Shown here: piece by piece, positions 24,884 to 32,973 of the stretch | Position numbering within the stretch: the stretch's first letter is position 1 | How the letters are laid out: the number at the start of each line of letters is the position of its first letter | Source: a virus | Direction: 5' to 3' (one strand) | Length of the DNA stretch: 43,058 nucleotides | Virus record (IMG/VR): IMGVR_UViG_3300025759_000187 | Coordinates: 1 to 43,058 of that record | Notes under the pieces: model-generated | What the model was told of the DNA's origin: nothing | Seen by the model: the letters and a program-made list of their open reading frames with translations, nothing else | The model's database searches: none | Program-made: the position numbers and the translations under genes

Positions 24884-26439
24884 TAGGCTTGGGGTTGCTG
24901 GTTAGACGCGACAGCGTTGACAACATTAGGAGCGGCCCTCTCGGCAAGGGCCATCATTTGCGCCTGCTGCTGCTCTTGTTGCAGTTGTTCAGGCGACTTA
25001 AGAAGAGCGTCAGCATCAAGGCCAACAGAAGTAAAGATCTGGACTAGCGTTGCTCGCGGGTCCATAGCAGACACTGCCGACTCCGGGCCAAGCACTTGCT
25101 GTGCAATGCCTCCTGCCTGCATAAGTTTAGCTGCCATCTGTCCGCGCGTAATTGCATCAAGTCCAGTAGAGACGATAGGAGTAATCTCCTTCGGTAGCTT
25201 CGGTACATTTTGGCGGGCCAGCACATCAGCTAGAATGTTATCAACGATAGGTTTCTGCACGTTCTCCGCAAGACTAGAGAACACACCACCAAGACCGTCT
25301 TCAAGTTCTTGAATTACAGACCGCACCTCTTCCGCCGTCACTCGCTCAGCCTGACGCTGGAACGTAATGAGGAACGCAAGCTGAAGTCGCTGCTCAATAG
25401 CTACGGCTCGCCTTTCAGCGACCGCGAAGTCTGCTCCCTTGTCAAGTCGGAACGCACCCACATCCTCAGGGTTGCCCTGCTTGACCGCTCCGTTAGGTGA
25501 GGTCGCCACCGTGCGGGGGTGGATCGCAGCGCCGGGCCGGACAAGGATAAGAGTCTTAGCTGCAACAAGACTCGCCTCAGTCATGCTGCGCGACAGCATT
25601 TCTAGGGCCAGTAGATCCCCGTCAAGCTCCTCAACGTAAGAGGAAGCATAGTTCTCACCGCTCACAGCAGTGAACCGGAGAACAATAATAGGAAGCTTCT
25701 CCTTAGTGTACATGCGGGGCTGGTTAATAACCTGCCCATCAATTTCCTGATAGAACTTATAGCGACCATCAGGCATCAGCATGGCCCCGGTGTACATGGA
25801 CACTGAGTCCTCGTCCGAAGTGCCGTACACATCGTCAATGTCAGGGGGACCGTCAGGCAGATCGAACCCCTGCGGCACAAGCTGCGATGCGCGGGTCCGG
25901 TCAATCTTCTGGTGGATGATAACTTTAACGACGTTACCTTCCGGGTCCCGCTTGACTACAAACTTACGCAGATCAATAAACTGGATACCCGCACCAGTCT
26001 TCAGTACGCAACCGTTACCTGTTACGATAAGATGGCGCATGGCCTCAGCCATGACAGGTCTCCAGCCACCAGTCTCGAACTCGATCCTAGCTGTCTCTTC
26101 AATGAGACCTAGGTTCTTATCAATCTGCGCCTGCGTTTCTTGGATACTCTTGACTGAGTTCTCCGGGTTCTTGTTAGCGATCTCCCTCTTGAGGTAGGGG
26201 TCAATCGCCAGCCGGAAGAACGGCAGTTGCGTGGGGAACAGGGTCAAACCAATCTTAGCTGATAGGTTGTTGACCCCGCGAGCCCCCACGCTTTGGTAGT
26301 TCTGCGGTAGACGGTCACGACCTAGCCCCTCACGCGGAAGAACAGAAGGAATCGTCAGGGTGGCAGAGCGATAAGCTCGCTCCAGAAACTCTGAACGAAA
26401 TCGTTCTAGGTGCCTATACGTTTCGGCTAGGGATTGCAT
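24883..26439 (-). CDS. portal (head-tail connector) protein (T7 gp8-like)
   Basis: A 518-residue protein (T7 gp8 has 536) that forms the dodecameric DNA channel at the head vertex. Family features include the N-terminal LERFRSEFLERAYRSATLTIP segment, LSAKIGLTLFPTQLPFFRL, and a Gln-rich C-terminus (LQQEQQQAQMMALAERAA). It is preceded by the gp7.3-like gene, as in T7, and followed directly by the SGNH hydrolase gene. Confidence 0.95.
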   Translation of the reverse strand: MQSLAETYRHLERFRSEFLERAYRSATLTIPSVLPREGLGRDRLPQNYQSVGARGVNNLSAKIGLTLFPTQLPFFRLAIDPYLKREIANKNPENSVKSIQETQAQIDKNLGLIEETARIEFETGGWRPVMAEAMRHLIVTGNGCVLKTGAGIQFIDLRKFVVKRDPEGNVVKVIIHQKIDRTRASQLVPQGFDLPDGPPDIDDVYGTSDEDSVSMYTGAMLMPDGRYKFYQEIDGQVINQPRMYTKEKLPIIVLRFTAVSGENYASSYVEELDGDLLALEMLSRSMTEASLVAAKTLILVRPGAAIHPRTVATSPNGAVKQGNPEDVGAFRLDKGADFAVAERRAVAIEQRLQLAFLITFQRQAERVTAEEVRSVIQELEDGLGGVFSSLAENVQKPIVDNILADVLARQNVPKLPKEITPIVSTGLDAITRGQMAAKLMQAGGIAQQVLGPESAVSAMDPRATLVQIFTSVGLDADALLKSPEQLQQEQQQAQMMALAERAAPNVVNAVASNQQPQA

Positions 26440-26440
26440 A

Positions 26441-26623
26441 TTAAGTATTCAGTCCAGGGATTTGGAGCCGGAACCTATTAAGGATGCCGCCACGCTGCGT
26501 GTCTACCTGCTCTGCCTTAGCTTCTCCGCGCCTAGCTCTCTTCGCCGTAGGCTGCGGAGCCTGCATCGCGGCTGGAGCGGGCGGCGGCGTCGGCGGCGCT
26601 TCGATCTTCGGGGCCAAACACAT
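26441..26623 (-). CDS. gp7.3-like tail assembly protein
   Basis: A 60-residue protein starting MCLAPKIEAPPTPPPAPAA, then a basic KRARRGEAK segment and a hydrophobic end (LNRFRLQIPGLNT). T7 gp7.3, needed for tail assembly and host range, has the same plan of an Ala/Pro-rich part, a KKARAG-type basic patch and a short hydrophobic tail, and it also directly precedes the portal gene. The start at 26623 is set by GGAGAA at 8 nt. The first 92 nt overlap the preceding gene in another frame. Confidence 0.7.
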   Translation of the reverse strand: MCLAPKIEAPPTPPPAPAAMQAPQPTAKRARRGEAKAEQVDTQRGGILNRFRLQIPGLNT

Positions 26624-26828
26624 CGACTGGATTCTCCGGTACAGGAAAAGACTGAGGTTCACCGGACAGTTCCGCAATGTGGCGGATCACTTGCTCCCGT
26701 CCCTCTCGGATAGCCATGTTCCACAGGAATTCAAACTGGCTACCGCTTGGGTAAAGGTCACCCGGTGCGGTGTACGGGTACTGCTGTCGCAGCACCTTGA
26801 CTAGTTGTCGTAGACTGGAATCCCCCAC
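26532..26828 (-). CDS. hypothetical protein between exonuclease and portal
   Basis: A 98-residue protein. The N-terminal half is helical (RQLVKVLRQQYP, FEFLWNMAIREGREQVIRHIAEL). The C-terminal half is Asp/Ser/Ala-rich and is encoded over the first part of the gp7.3-like gene. The GTG start at 26828 shares a base with the exonuclease stop, with GGAGG 9-10 nt upstream. An ATG at 26852 is the alternative. No function is recognised. Confidence 0.65.
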   Translation of the reverse strand: MGDSSLRQLVKVLRQQYPYTAPGDLYPSGSQFEFLWNMAIREGREQVIRHIAELSGEPQSFPVPENPVDVFGPEDRSAADAAARSSRDAGSAAYGEES

Positions 26829-27592
26829 TATACTTCTACCTCCATAAGCCAAGGGCGCGGGACGCCGGGGTCGTCGTGCATAAGGTGGGCCACAGTTGCA
26901 TTTAATTTAGCCTCATGTTCTTCGTGCCCGCAATGCGCGAACAGCCGTTCGACTTCGTACCACACATCCTCAACTTCATGCGGCTGTACCTCCTCAATGA
27001 CTTTAACAATATCGTTAAGGAACTTAGCTGATCGCTTCGGACCATACCCAGTACAGCCAAAGTACCCATCAACTCTATCCCCAGAAATAGTCTGAAGCAT
27101 GTGGTTAAACCTAGCCGCGGCGGGCTGCGTCACAACTGACGGCTCCGGTGCCATGTCGCTTTGCAGGCGGATGAAGCTGCCGGGGACAGAGTAGAAGTCT
27201 TTGTCTTGGCTGACGACTGTGCAGTCCCGGCGGGTAGTCATGTTAATTGCAATCAGGTCATCCGCCTCTAGCGTCTCCTCCATCATTGCGCCCTGCTCCT
27301 CCAGCAACCAGTCCTTTGTACGTGCATAGCACAAAGGCTTACGGTCTGTACGATTAGACTTGTATGAAGGCAGGACATGGTGCCGCCAGTTTGACCAGCC
27401 GCTTAGGTAAACCTCGTAGCTTGTATGCTTAATGGTGTCAAGCATATCTTCAAGCACGCGGGTGTACTTGTCCTTTGCATCATCAAAGGAACTGAACAGT
27501 ACGTGGTGATCAGGTCCAAACTGTTCTTCAATTTCTACTGCTTTACAGGCGCGGTACAGTAGACCGTCGCCATCAATGAGGAGAGTCGTCAT
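26828..27592 (-). CDS. 5'-3' exonuclease (T7 gp6-like, FEN family)
   Basis: A 254-residue exonuclease that degrades host DNA, removes primers and supports recombination. Metal-binding residues are visible at Asp7 and Asp9 (LLIDGDG), in EADDL (109-113) and in QDKDF (129-133). LPSYKSNR matches the family's arch basic segment. A helix-three-turn-helix follows (SGDRVDGYFGCTGYGPKRSA). It overlaps the homing endonuclease gene by ATGA. Confidence 0.92.
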   Translation of the reverse strand: MTTLLIDGDGLLYRACKAVEIEEQFGPDHHVLFSSFDDAKDKYTRVLEDMLDTIKHTSYEVYLSGWSNWRHHVLPSYKSNRTDRKPLCYARTKDWLLEEQGAMMEETLEADDLIAINMTTRRDCTVVSQDKDFYSVPGSFIRLQSDMAPEPSVVTQPAAARFNHMLQTISGDRVDGYFGCTGYGPKRSAKFLNDIVKVIEEVQPHEVEDVWYEVERLFAHCGHEEHEAKLNATVAHLMHDDPGVPRPWLMEVEV

Positions 27593-27945
27593 AGTTTCTT
27601 AAGATCGTGGAGCATTCGAGTCAATGATTCCTTTGCGTGCGGGCGGGGTTCAAAGCGTGCGTTGATTAGCAGCGCAGCCTGTGCTTGTTTCTCACGAAGG
27701 TGCGGCAGTAGCTGCTTGCACACGTTAATTGCAGAGTCGCCGTAGACATACCACTCAAACATTTGGCGGCGTTCTCCATCTCCCACGCCCCGGTCGCGCA
27801 CAGTTCCTCCGAACTGGTCGCGCAGCCTATTCAGTGAGGGGAGGTGTGTGTTACTTGCATAGACTCGCGGACTATTACGGTGCATGGTGAAGCAACCTTC
27901 ACCGTCAAGGAACCCAGCGTAGTAACGTGCGGTACTCTTATTCAT
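27589..27945 (-). CDS. LAGLIDADG-type homing endonuclease
   Basis: 118 residues with one LAGLIDADG motif, YYAGFLDGEGCF, at about residues 8-19. It contains the catalytic acidic residue of that motif and the family's later elements (PSLNRLRDQFGG, a basic beta segment, and CKQLLPHLREKQAQA). Single-motif members act as homodimers. It is free-standing, coupled by TGATG to DNA polymerase and by ATGA to the exonuclease, with no sign of an intron or intein. It probably cuts a related phage lacking the gene in this interval and so spreads itself. Confidence 0.85.
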   Translation of the reverse strand: MNKSTARYYAGFLDGEGCFTMHRNSPRVYASNTHLPSLNRLRDQFGGTVRDRGVGDGERRQMFEWYVYGDSAINVCKQLLPHLREKQAQAALLINARFEPRPHAKESLTRMLHDLKKL

Positions 27946-29789
27946 CAGTGCGTCTCTAGCCAAGAGTTACCTGTCTTCACCTCGCAGCGTAGGGGCACGC
28001 GCAAGTTAAGCGCATCCCCGACACGCTTAAAGGATTCCTCAAAGGCTTGGGTAAAGATAGACACATGCTCAGACTTGATGCTCCCTTGCACCTCGTCGTG
28101 TACATGCAGACATGGAATGTAATCCTGTCCCCACTTTAGTCCTCGTTTCTCAAGCTCCTGCCTCAGGAATATAAACTGCCAGCGCATGACTACTGCGCCA
28201 GCAGACTGAAGCAAGCTGTTCAGTGCGCTGTGCTTTGCGCGGGTGGCTACCCGCCTACCGTCCAGTGACTTGACTGCACCCTGCCGCCCGCGGAAGTGCT
28301 CGATCTCCCGCAGCAGTGGCTTCATGCCTTCGATCTTAGCTGCGAAGCTGGCACGAATCAGGCGACCACGGCGATAGTCACCCCCACCTAGACGGCCAAG
28401 GTGATCGTCACCAGCCCCATACAGCCACGCGTATTCAATTGTTTTGGTTTCCGGCCTGCTTACTTCAATGCCTACGGAATGCAGGATCTCCATAAACATA
28501 GAGTGGATGTCACCTGAATCGACGATCGCAGCGTAGCGACCACCGTCCCATCGCCCAAGGTAGTGGGCCAGCATCCGCTGCTCCAGACCAGACGCATCGC
28601 CGCCGATCAGCAGCATACCCGGCTCAGGCTTAAAGAGGCTGCGGATCTCCTTACCCCACGGCTTGCGTACACTGGTCGGGTTGCCAAGGTTGGGGCGCGA
28701 ATGGCTACAGCGGTGGGTAATAGTACCGATGTGCATGGTCCGCGCATGGATGCGGCCATCCTTAACTAGGTTAAGATAGCTACCCCTTCCCTCTTCAAGG
28801 ATACCGATGCGTGCATTAACAATGTACAACTCTGCTGCCCACTTGGCTTCTTCGTACATGTCTGCTAGTTGCAGCATGATCTCTTCCACCATCGCAGGCC
28901 GCTGCTTCCCATCATCAGTAAACTGTGAAGGGACCCAGCCATACTTAGATTGTAGACGCCGCGCAAGCTCCAGCCTTGAGCCGGGGTTGAACGGCTCCTC
29001 CCGGTAGTCTACCAGTTGGCCTTCTGAATTACGGCGCTGCGCTCGTTTACCTGTACGCTTGTTGATCGCGTACAGAATCTTCTTAGGCGGGAACGCCTTG
29101 GCAAGCTTAGCCTCTAGCTTTAACTTGCGTGGGTACAGTTGGGCCAGCAGGTCCTCGGCCCCGTCTACGTCGAAGCATACCCCCTGCTTACCTAGCGCCT
29201 CCATCTCAATCGAGAACGCCTGTTCGAGTTGAAGAGTAGTGAAGCCGTCCGCTTGAAATCGAGGCAGTCTAGGCTCCAAGTGTTTATACAAGGCAAGCGT
29301 GACTACCACATCTTGCTTACCATACACCAGCATCTCTTCATCTAGCTTGAGGAAGTCACCAGTGTAGTCACCCTTAGCTACTTCAAGTCTGTGTCCCCAG
29401 GCTCCGAGGCTGTGGCTTCCGGTGTGCCTTGCACACTCATGTCCTTTAGGCCAGCGAGAATAGTCTTTCTCGCGGAGGTCACTGTAGACAAGTCTTGAAG
29501 CGACGAGAGTATCAACCAACTCCGCGCTGTGTTTGAATCCACAGATCCATTCGAGGCGCGGCAAGTCAAAGCCTTGAATGTTGTGGCCGACAAGTTTCTT
29601 AGCTGACGCGAGACGTTGCAGCCCGTCTTCAATCGTACCAGTTCGTTCCAACTCAGGGTTGTCGTGGTACGCGCAGACTTTCTCTTCTTCATGTAGATCA
29701 ATAAGAGTAATAAGCCAGAGGTGATCCGCCTCAGGTAGAGGAGTCGTCTCGATGTCGAAGATGATAGTCGAGTTTAGTTCGGATGTCAT
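27945..29789 (-). CDS. DNA polymerase I family replicase (T7 gp5-like)
   Basis: 614 residues from the chosen start. The 3'-5' proofreading domain shows FDIETTPLP, VGHNIQGFDLPRLEW and the YGKQDVVVTLALY motif. The polymerase domain shows motif A GGDASGLEQRML (Asp398), motif B KTIEYAWLYGAGD and motif C LHVHDEVQG (Asp565). T7 gp5 has 704 residues. The 76-residue thioredoxin-binding loop of T7 is not obvious, so processivity may be achieved differently. An ATG 9 codons upstream (29816) is possible. Both starts overlap the kinase gene. Confidence 0.95.
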   Translation of the reverse strand: MTSELNSTIIFDIETTPLPEADHLWLITLIDLHEEEKVCAYHDNPELERTGTIEDGLQRLASAKKLVGHNIQGFDLPRLEWICGFKHSAELVDTLVASRLVYSDLREKDYSRWPKGHECARHTGSHSLGAWGHRLEVAKGDYTGDFLKLDEEMLVYGKQDVVVTLALYKHLEPRLPRFQADGFTTLQLEQAFSIEMEALGKQGVCFDVDGAEDLLAQLYPRKLKLEAKLAKAFPPKKILYAINKRTGKRAQRRNSEGQLVDYREEPFNPGSRLELARRLQSKYGWVPSQFTDDGKQRPAMVEEIMLQLADMYEEAKWAAELYIVNARIGILEEGRGSYLNLVKDGRIHARTMHIGTITHRCSHSRPNLGNPTSVRKPWGKEIRSLFKPEPGMLLIGGDASGLEQRMLAHYLGRWDGGRYAAIVDSGDIHSMFMEILHSVGIEVSRPETKTIEYAWLYGAGDDHLGRLGGGDYRRGRLIRASFAAKIEGMKPLLREIEHFRGRQGAVKSLDGRRVATRAKHSALNSLLQSAGAVVMRWQFIFLRQELEKRGLKWGQDYIPCLHVHDEVQGSIKSEHVSIFTQAFEESFKRVGDALNLRVPLRCEVKTGNSWLETH

Positions 29790-30270
29790 CGGCTGCTTCG
29801 CTTGGCGTCCCTTCATTTTCGATAGTGTAGTCTACGTACTTAAGTAGTTCAGTTGTGTTGCGTTCGCTGGCATGGTCGTTAACTGGACCAGAACCAGTGC
29901 GGCTCACGCCGAAGATAACACCACCGAAATTCCTGCGGACAAACGCAAGCTCATTCTCATATCGGATATCAGTGAAGACAGCATTCATCGGAACGCCAGC
30001 ATTGTTTAGCTTGTTAATCCAATAGTCCTTATCTACCTCCCGCATGAACTGCCCGAGGTTCTGCAACTTCTCCCTAGTGTGGAATGAGTTGTCTCGCTTG
30101 TTGCGCTCCAGAACCCACAGGCTTTTCTGGTAGTGGGGGTCAAGCTCAAGCAACAGTTCCTTTACTGCGTCACCAAAAGCAAACCGTTGGTAGCCATACT
30201 TGTCGCATAGCTCTGCGGCAAGAGTATCCTTACCCGTATTCGGGTAGCCGACTAAGCCAACTACTGTCAT
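29731..30270 (-). CDS. deoxynucleoside monophosphate kinase-like protein
   Basis: A 179-residue P-loop kinase: GYPNTGKDT at residues 8-16 (Walker A), then AFGDAVKELLLEL, REKLQNLGQFMREVDKDYW and a DIRYENE segment. These features match the phage dNMP kinases that supply dNDPs for replication. T7 gp1.7 has this activity but is unrelated in sequence. It lies between primase-helicase and DNA polymerase and is coupled by ATGA to the former, so it belongs to the replication operon. Confidence 0.8.
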   Translation of the reverse strand: MTVVGLVGYPNTGKDTLAAELCDKYGYQRFAFGDAVKELLLELDPHYQKSLWVLERNKRDNSFHTREKLQNLGQFMREVDKDYWINKLNNAGVPMNAVFTDIRYENELAFVRRNFGGVIFGVSRTGSGPVNDHASERNTTELLKYVDYTIENEGTPSEAADDIRTKLDYHLRHRDDSST

Positions 30271-31877
30271 TGCATGTCTGCCTCAGTGAAGTCATGCACT
30301 GACTGTAGTCTACCCGTCTCCATGTCAAACGACAGGTGACCCGCGGGTCCGGTTCGTCCAGAGTAGCGGTTCTTAAGTACACGCAGTGTGGAAATGTGGC
30401 GCTCCGTCTCGTCCGTCGCTTGCTGGTCACGCTCCAATCCAATCACCATGTCGCTAAGCTGGGCCAGCGCAGCCGAGCCACGCAGTTGAGACAGTGACAC
30501 CATCGCCCCGTCTTCGTGCCCCTTACCTTGCGGTCGCTTCAGGTGGCTAACGAGGAACAGAGCAATGCCAGTCTCTTCCACAATCTTACGCAGCCGAGTC
30601 ATGAGCGAGTCGATAGCCTTACGCTCATCGTCCACATCCATTGCGGATATAACAATACTAACGTGGTCCAGTACAATCACCTTAGTATCCAGACCCTTGG
30701 CAATGTAACGCAACAGCGCACACAGTTCGTCCGGGTCAGACCACGCGAACCCATCGAACACATAAAGCTTGTCGCCCCACTCCTTATGTGCAGCCTCGAC
30801 AGCCTGTCTACTTTCATCGGAGTGGTCAGTGATGAGGGGCCTGCCAGCGTGGACAGTATAGATGCCGCGCACCGTCCGGTACGGATCCGCTTCGAGGGCT
30901 ATGACTGCTACACTTTCCTCTTGCTTTAGACAGTGCGCGGCAATTTCATTACACAGTGTACTCTTACCTACGCCGGAACCAGCACACAACATTACTAGTT
31001 CACGGAACCGGATGCCTCCGGTCAGTTCGTTCAGATCATCGTAAGGGTACGGGCCAAGCTCAGCCACGTGGCGCTCAGTTGCCCGGCGCAGTAGCTCGTC
31101 ACCATGCAGCAGGCTATCAGGTGTCCAGCGTGGGGCATCCCAAATAGCTCGATAAAGCTCGTCCCCTCGGTGGGCCTTGAGCATCTCGCATGGATCCTTG
31201 AGGGGCAGGCGAGCCACGCGCAGTCGGCCCGGCTCGATCAGGTCACGGCAGTCAGCCACTGCCTGCCGCCCCGCCTCGTCCTCGTCGAAGCAGAATACTA
31301 CCTGCTCAAAGTTCTGAATCCATTTCAGATCTTTCTTAATGTACTTGCGTGCTTGCTGTGCGCCGTGCGGGACAGACACAACAGGGTACTTGTTACCAAA
31401 GACCTGACTAACGGCAAGCGTGTCAAGCTCACCCTCAGTGATAATTAGAATACGGTTCGCAGAACGAACGCGAGACTTACCCCAAAGACCGATAGCAGAA
31501 CTATCACCGAGGGTACGAAAATCTTTTTTGCCTGTCTCAGGGTCTGCGAAGCGTAGCTTCTGAGCAACGACAGTACCTGTCGCATCCTCGAACGATGCAA
31601 CCTGCACCTCCTTACCCTTCCAAACAGCGAAGCCGTAGCCATAACGTTCACAAGTTTTCTTTTCAATTCGTCTACTCCCAATCGGTCTGATGTCTACGCC
31701 AGAAATAAGCTTGCTCGTAGCGATAGGCATGAAGTCGTTCTCCGTTTGCTTAGTGTAACCAGTGCCTCCGGCGTGAGCCCCACACGAAAAGCAGTGACCC
31801 CCACCGCTGTCGTCAGTAGCCCAGCCTCGTCGCGCCCCGCAGTGGGGGCATGTCTCACGTTTGTTTTTTAAAGCCAT
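30267..31877 (-). CDS. primase-helicase (T7 gp4-like)
   Basis: A 536-residue bifunctional enzyme. An N-terminal zinc-binding module is built from Cys10, Cys13, Cys29 and Cys32. The Toprim primase core has Glu148 (ITEGE) and FDEDEAG (197-203). The RecA-like DnaB-type helicase has Walker A GSGVGKST (300-307), Walker B VIVLDHVSIV and a late SHLKRPQGKGHE segment. The start at 31877 is an ATG. A TTG three codons earlier is the alternative. It overlaps the RuvC-like gene by 23 nt. Confidence 0.95.
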   Translation of the reverse strand: MALKNKRETCPHCGARRGWATDDSGGGHCFSCGAHAGGTGYTKQTENDFMPIATSKLISGVDIRPIGSRRIEKKTCERYGYGFAVWKGKEVQVASFEDATGTVVAQKLRFADPETGKKDFRTLGDSSAIGLWGKSRVRSANRILIITEGELDTLAVSQVFGNKYPVVSVPHGAQQARKYIKKDLKWIQNFEQVVFCFDEDEAGRQAVADCRDLIEPGRLRVARLPLKDPCEMLKAHRGDELYRAIWDAPRWTPDSLLHGDELLRRATERHVAELGPYPYDDLNELTGGIRFRELVMLCAGSGVGKSTLCNEIAAHCLKQEESVAVIALEADPYRTVRGIYTVHAGRPLITDHSDESRQAVEAAHKEWGDKLYVFDGFAWSDPDELCALLRYIAKGLDTKVIVLDHVSIVISAMDVDDERKAIDSLMTRLRKIVEETGIALFLVSHLKRPQGKGHEDGAMVSLSQLRGSAALAQLSDMVIGLERDQQATDETERHISTLRVLKNRYSGRTGPAGHLSFDMETGRLQSVHDFTEADMQ

Positions 31878-32349
31878 AGTGTGCAATAGCTAGTGCGTCA
31901 GCCATGCCGTCGTGCGGCTTCTTGCTTCGCGGAGTTGCAAGCAAGTTAACAGTAGGGTACTGATGCCGTAGGAAAGCAATCGTACCTAACTTGTCGTGCT
32001 CGTAGTTAGCACCAAGCACGATCTTCTTCCAAGTCCGGGGAACTACGAGGATGTAGTCAGCAGACATAGCCCCAAGTATCCCAAGCAGTCCACCGTAGTT
32101 AGCCCCGAACTTAAACGTGGAGCTAACGCCTTGCCCAGTGAAGGCGTGAACCTTTTCAATTACAACTGTCGTCTTCTTGGCAGGTTCCCAATGGCTGAGG
32201 AGGCGGTACACTTTGTTCCAATCAATAGGCGTACCGTAGTGCGCCGCCTCCTCGGCGTCATGTCTTGGCATCGGCCACACATCAATAGATCCCGGCGTGA
32301 TTCGTGCTAACCCACCACGCTGGCCGGGGTCGATGCCAATGTAATTCAA
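31855..32349 (-). CDS. RuvC-like Holliday junction resolvase
   Basis: A 164-residue RNase H-fold nuclease: GIDPG with Asp7, TVVIEKV with Glu65, and HDGMADALAIA with Asp147 and Asp151 form the RuvC acidic set. It occupies the slot of T7 endonuclease I (gp3), between SSB and primase-helicase, so it probably debranches replication concatemers before packaging. The start codon is TTG (32349), overlapping the SSB stop. No ATG fits. Confidence 0.88.
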   Translation of the reverse strand: MNYIGIDPGQRGGLARITPGSIDVWPMPRHDAEEAAHYGTPIDWNKVYRLLSHWEPAKKTTVVIEKVHAFTGQGVSSTFKFGANYGGLLGILGAMSADYILVVPRTWKKIVLGANYEHDKLGTIAFLRHQYPTVNLLATPRSKKPHDGMADALAIAHYGFKKQT

Positions 32350-32972
32350 TCCCCGAAGTCGGACAGCGCCGCCTCGTCTGCGTCCATGACGTAACCATCA
32401 GCGGTCACGCCAGAGAAGTCCTCAATCGGAGACGACTCACGCCAGACAGGATTGTGGATCTGCACAGCACGCAGCGCCCACGTGATTCCAAAGATGCCAG
32501 ACATGTAGTAAGCCTTAGCATCAAAGCTCACAACCATTTCAGTCCCCCGACCTAGGCGAGTAGTCTTATCGACAGGCAGGCGGTTACCCTGCGTGTCAAC
32601 TACAGGCACATCAACAGGGAACAGACGCCCGTCCTTCTGCTTGCGGTGTGCTTTAGTATTGAACTTGAAGAGGAGGTTACCAGTTTCATTACCGTCGCGG
32701 TCCTCTTCGTTCTTCATTGGAATCAAAGGCTCACGGCGTTGCAGTTTCTTTTTACCGGAGGCGTCGAGGTACTCTTGGTAAAGCTCCTCAGCCATAGCTT
32801 CCATAGTAATACGGAAGTCAGTAACTTCGTCAGGGTCAGCGGATAGTGACACACTGTATCCACCCTCTTTGTCGTCTGAGTTATAGAACTTAGGTTCACC
32901 CAGCGTCAGGTAGAACGCGCGGAGTTTAGGAGTAAAGAGTTTCTGTCGTTGAACGTAAATGCGGCCAGCCAT
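32346..32972 (-). CDS. single-stranded DNA-binding protein (T7 gp2.5-like)
   Basis: 208 residues (T7 gp2.5 has 232). An OB-fold-like beta-rich body (RIYVQRQKLFTPKLRAFY, LLFKFNTKAHRK, VSFDAKAYYMSG) is followed by an acidic C-terminal tail (MDADEAALSDFGD) ending in the aromatic-acidic pattern used to contact polymerase and helicase. The start at 32972 lies one base after the RNA polymerase stop. A longer reading would run into that gene. Confidence 0.88.
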   Translation of the reverse strand: MAGRIYVQRQKLFTPKLRAFYLTLGEPKFYNSDDKEGGYSVSLSADPDEVTDFRITMEAMAEELYQEYLDASGKKKLQRREPLIPMKNEEDRDGNETGNLLFKFNTKAHRKQKDGRLFPVDVPVVDTQGNRLPVDKTTRLGRGTEMVVSFDAKAYYMSGIFGITWALRAVQIHNPVWRESSPIEDFSGVTADGYVMDADEAALSDFGD

Positions 32973-32973
32973 G

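Noticed and set aside
30069-30076. TAGGGAGA on the minus strand inside the kinase gene, as a possible leftward phage promoter
   Set aside because: Only the last 8 bases resemble the elements at 180-247. An 8-mer is expected about once by chance in this length.
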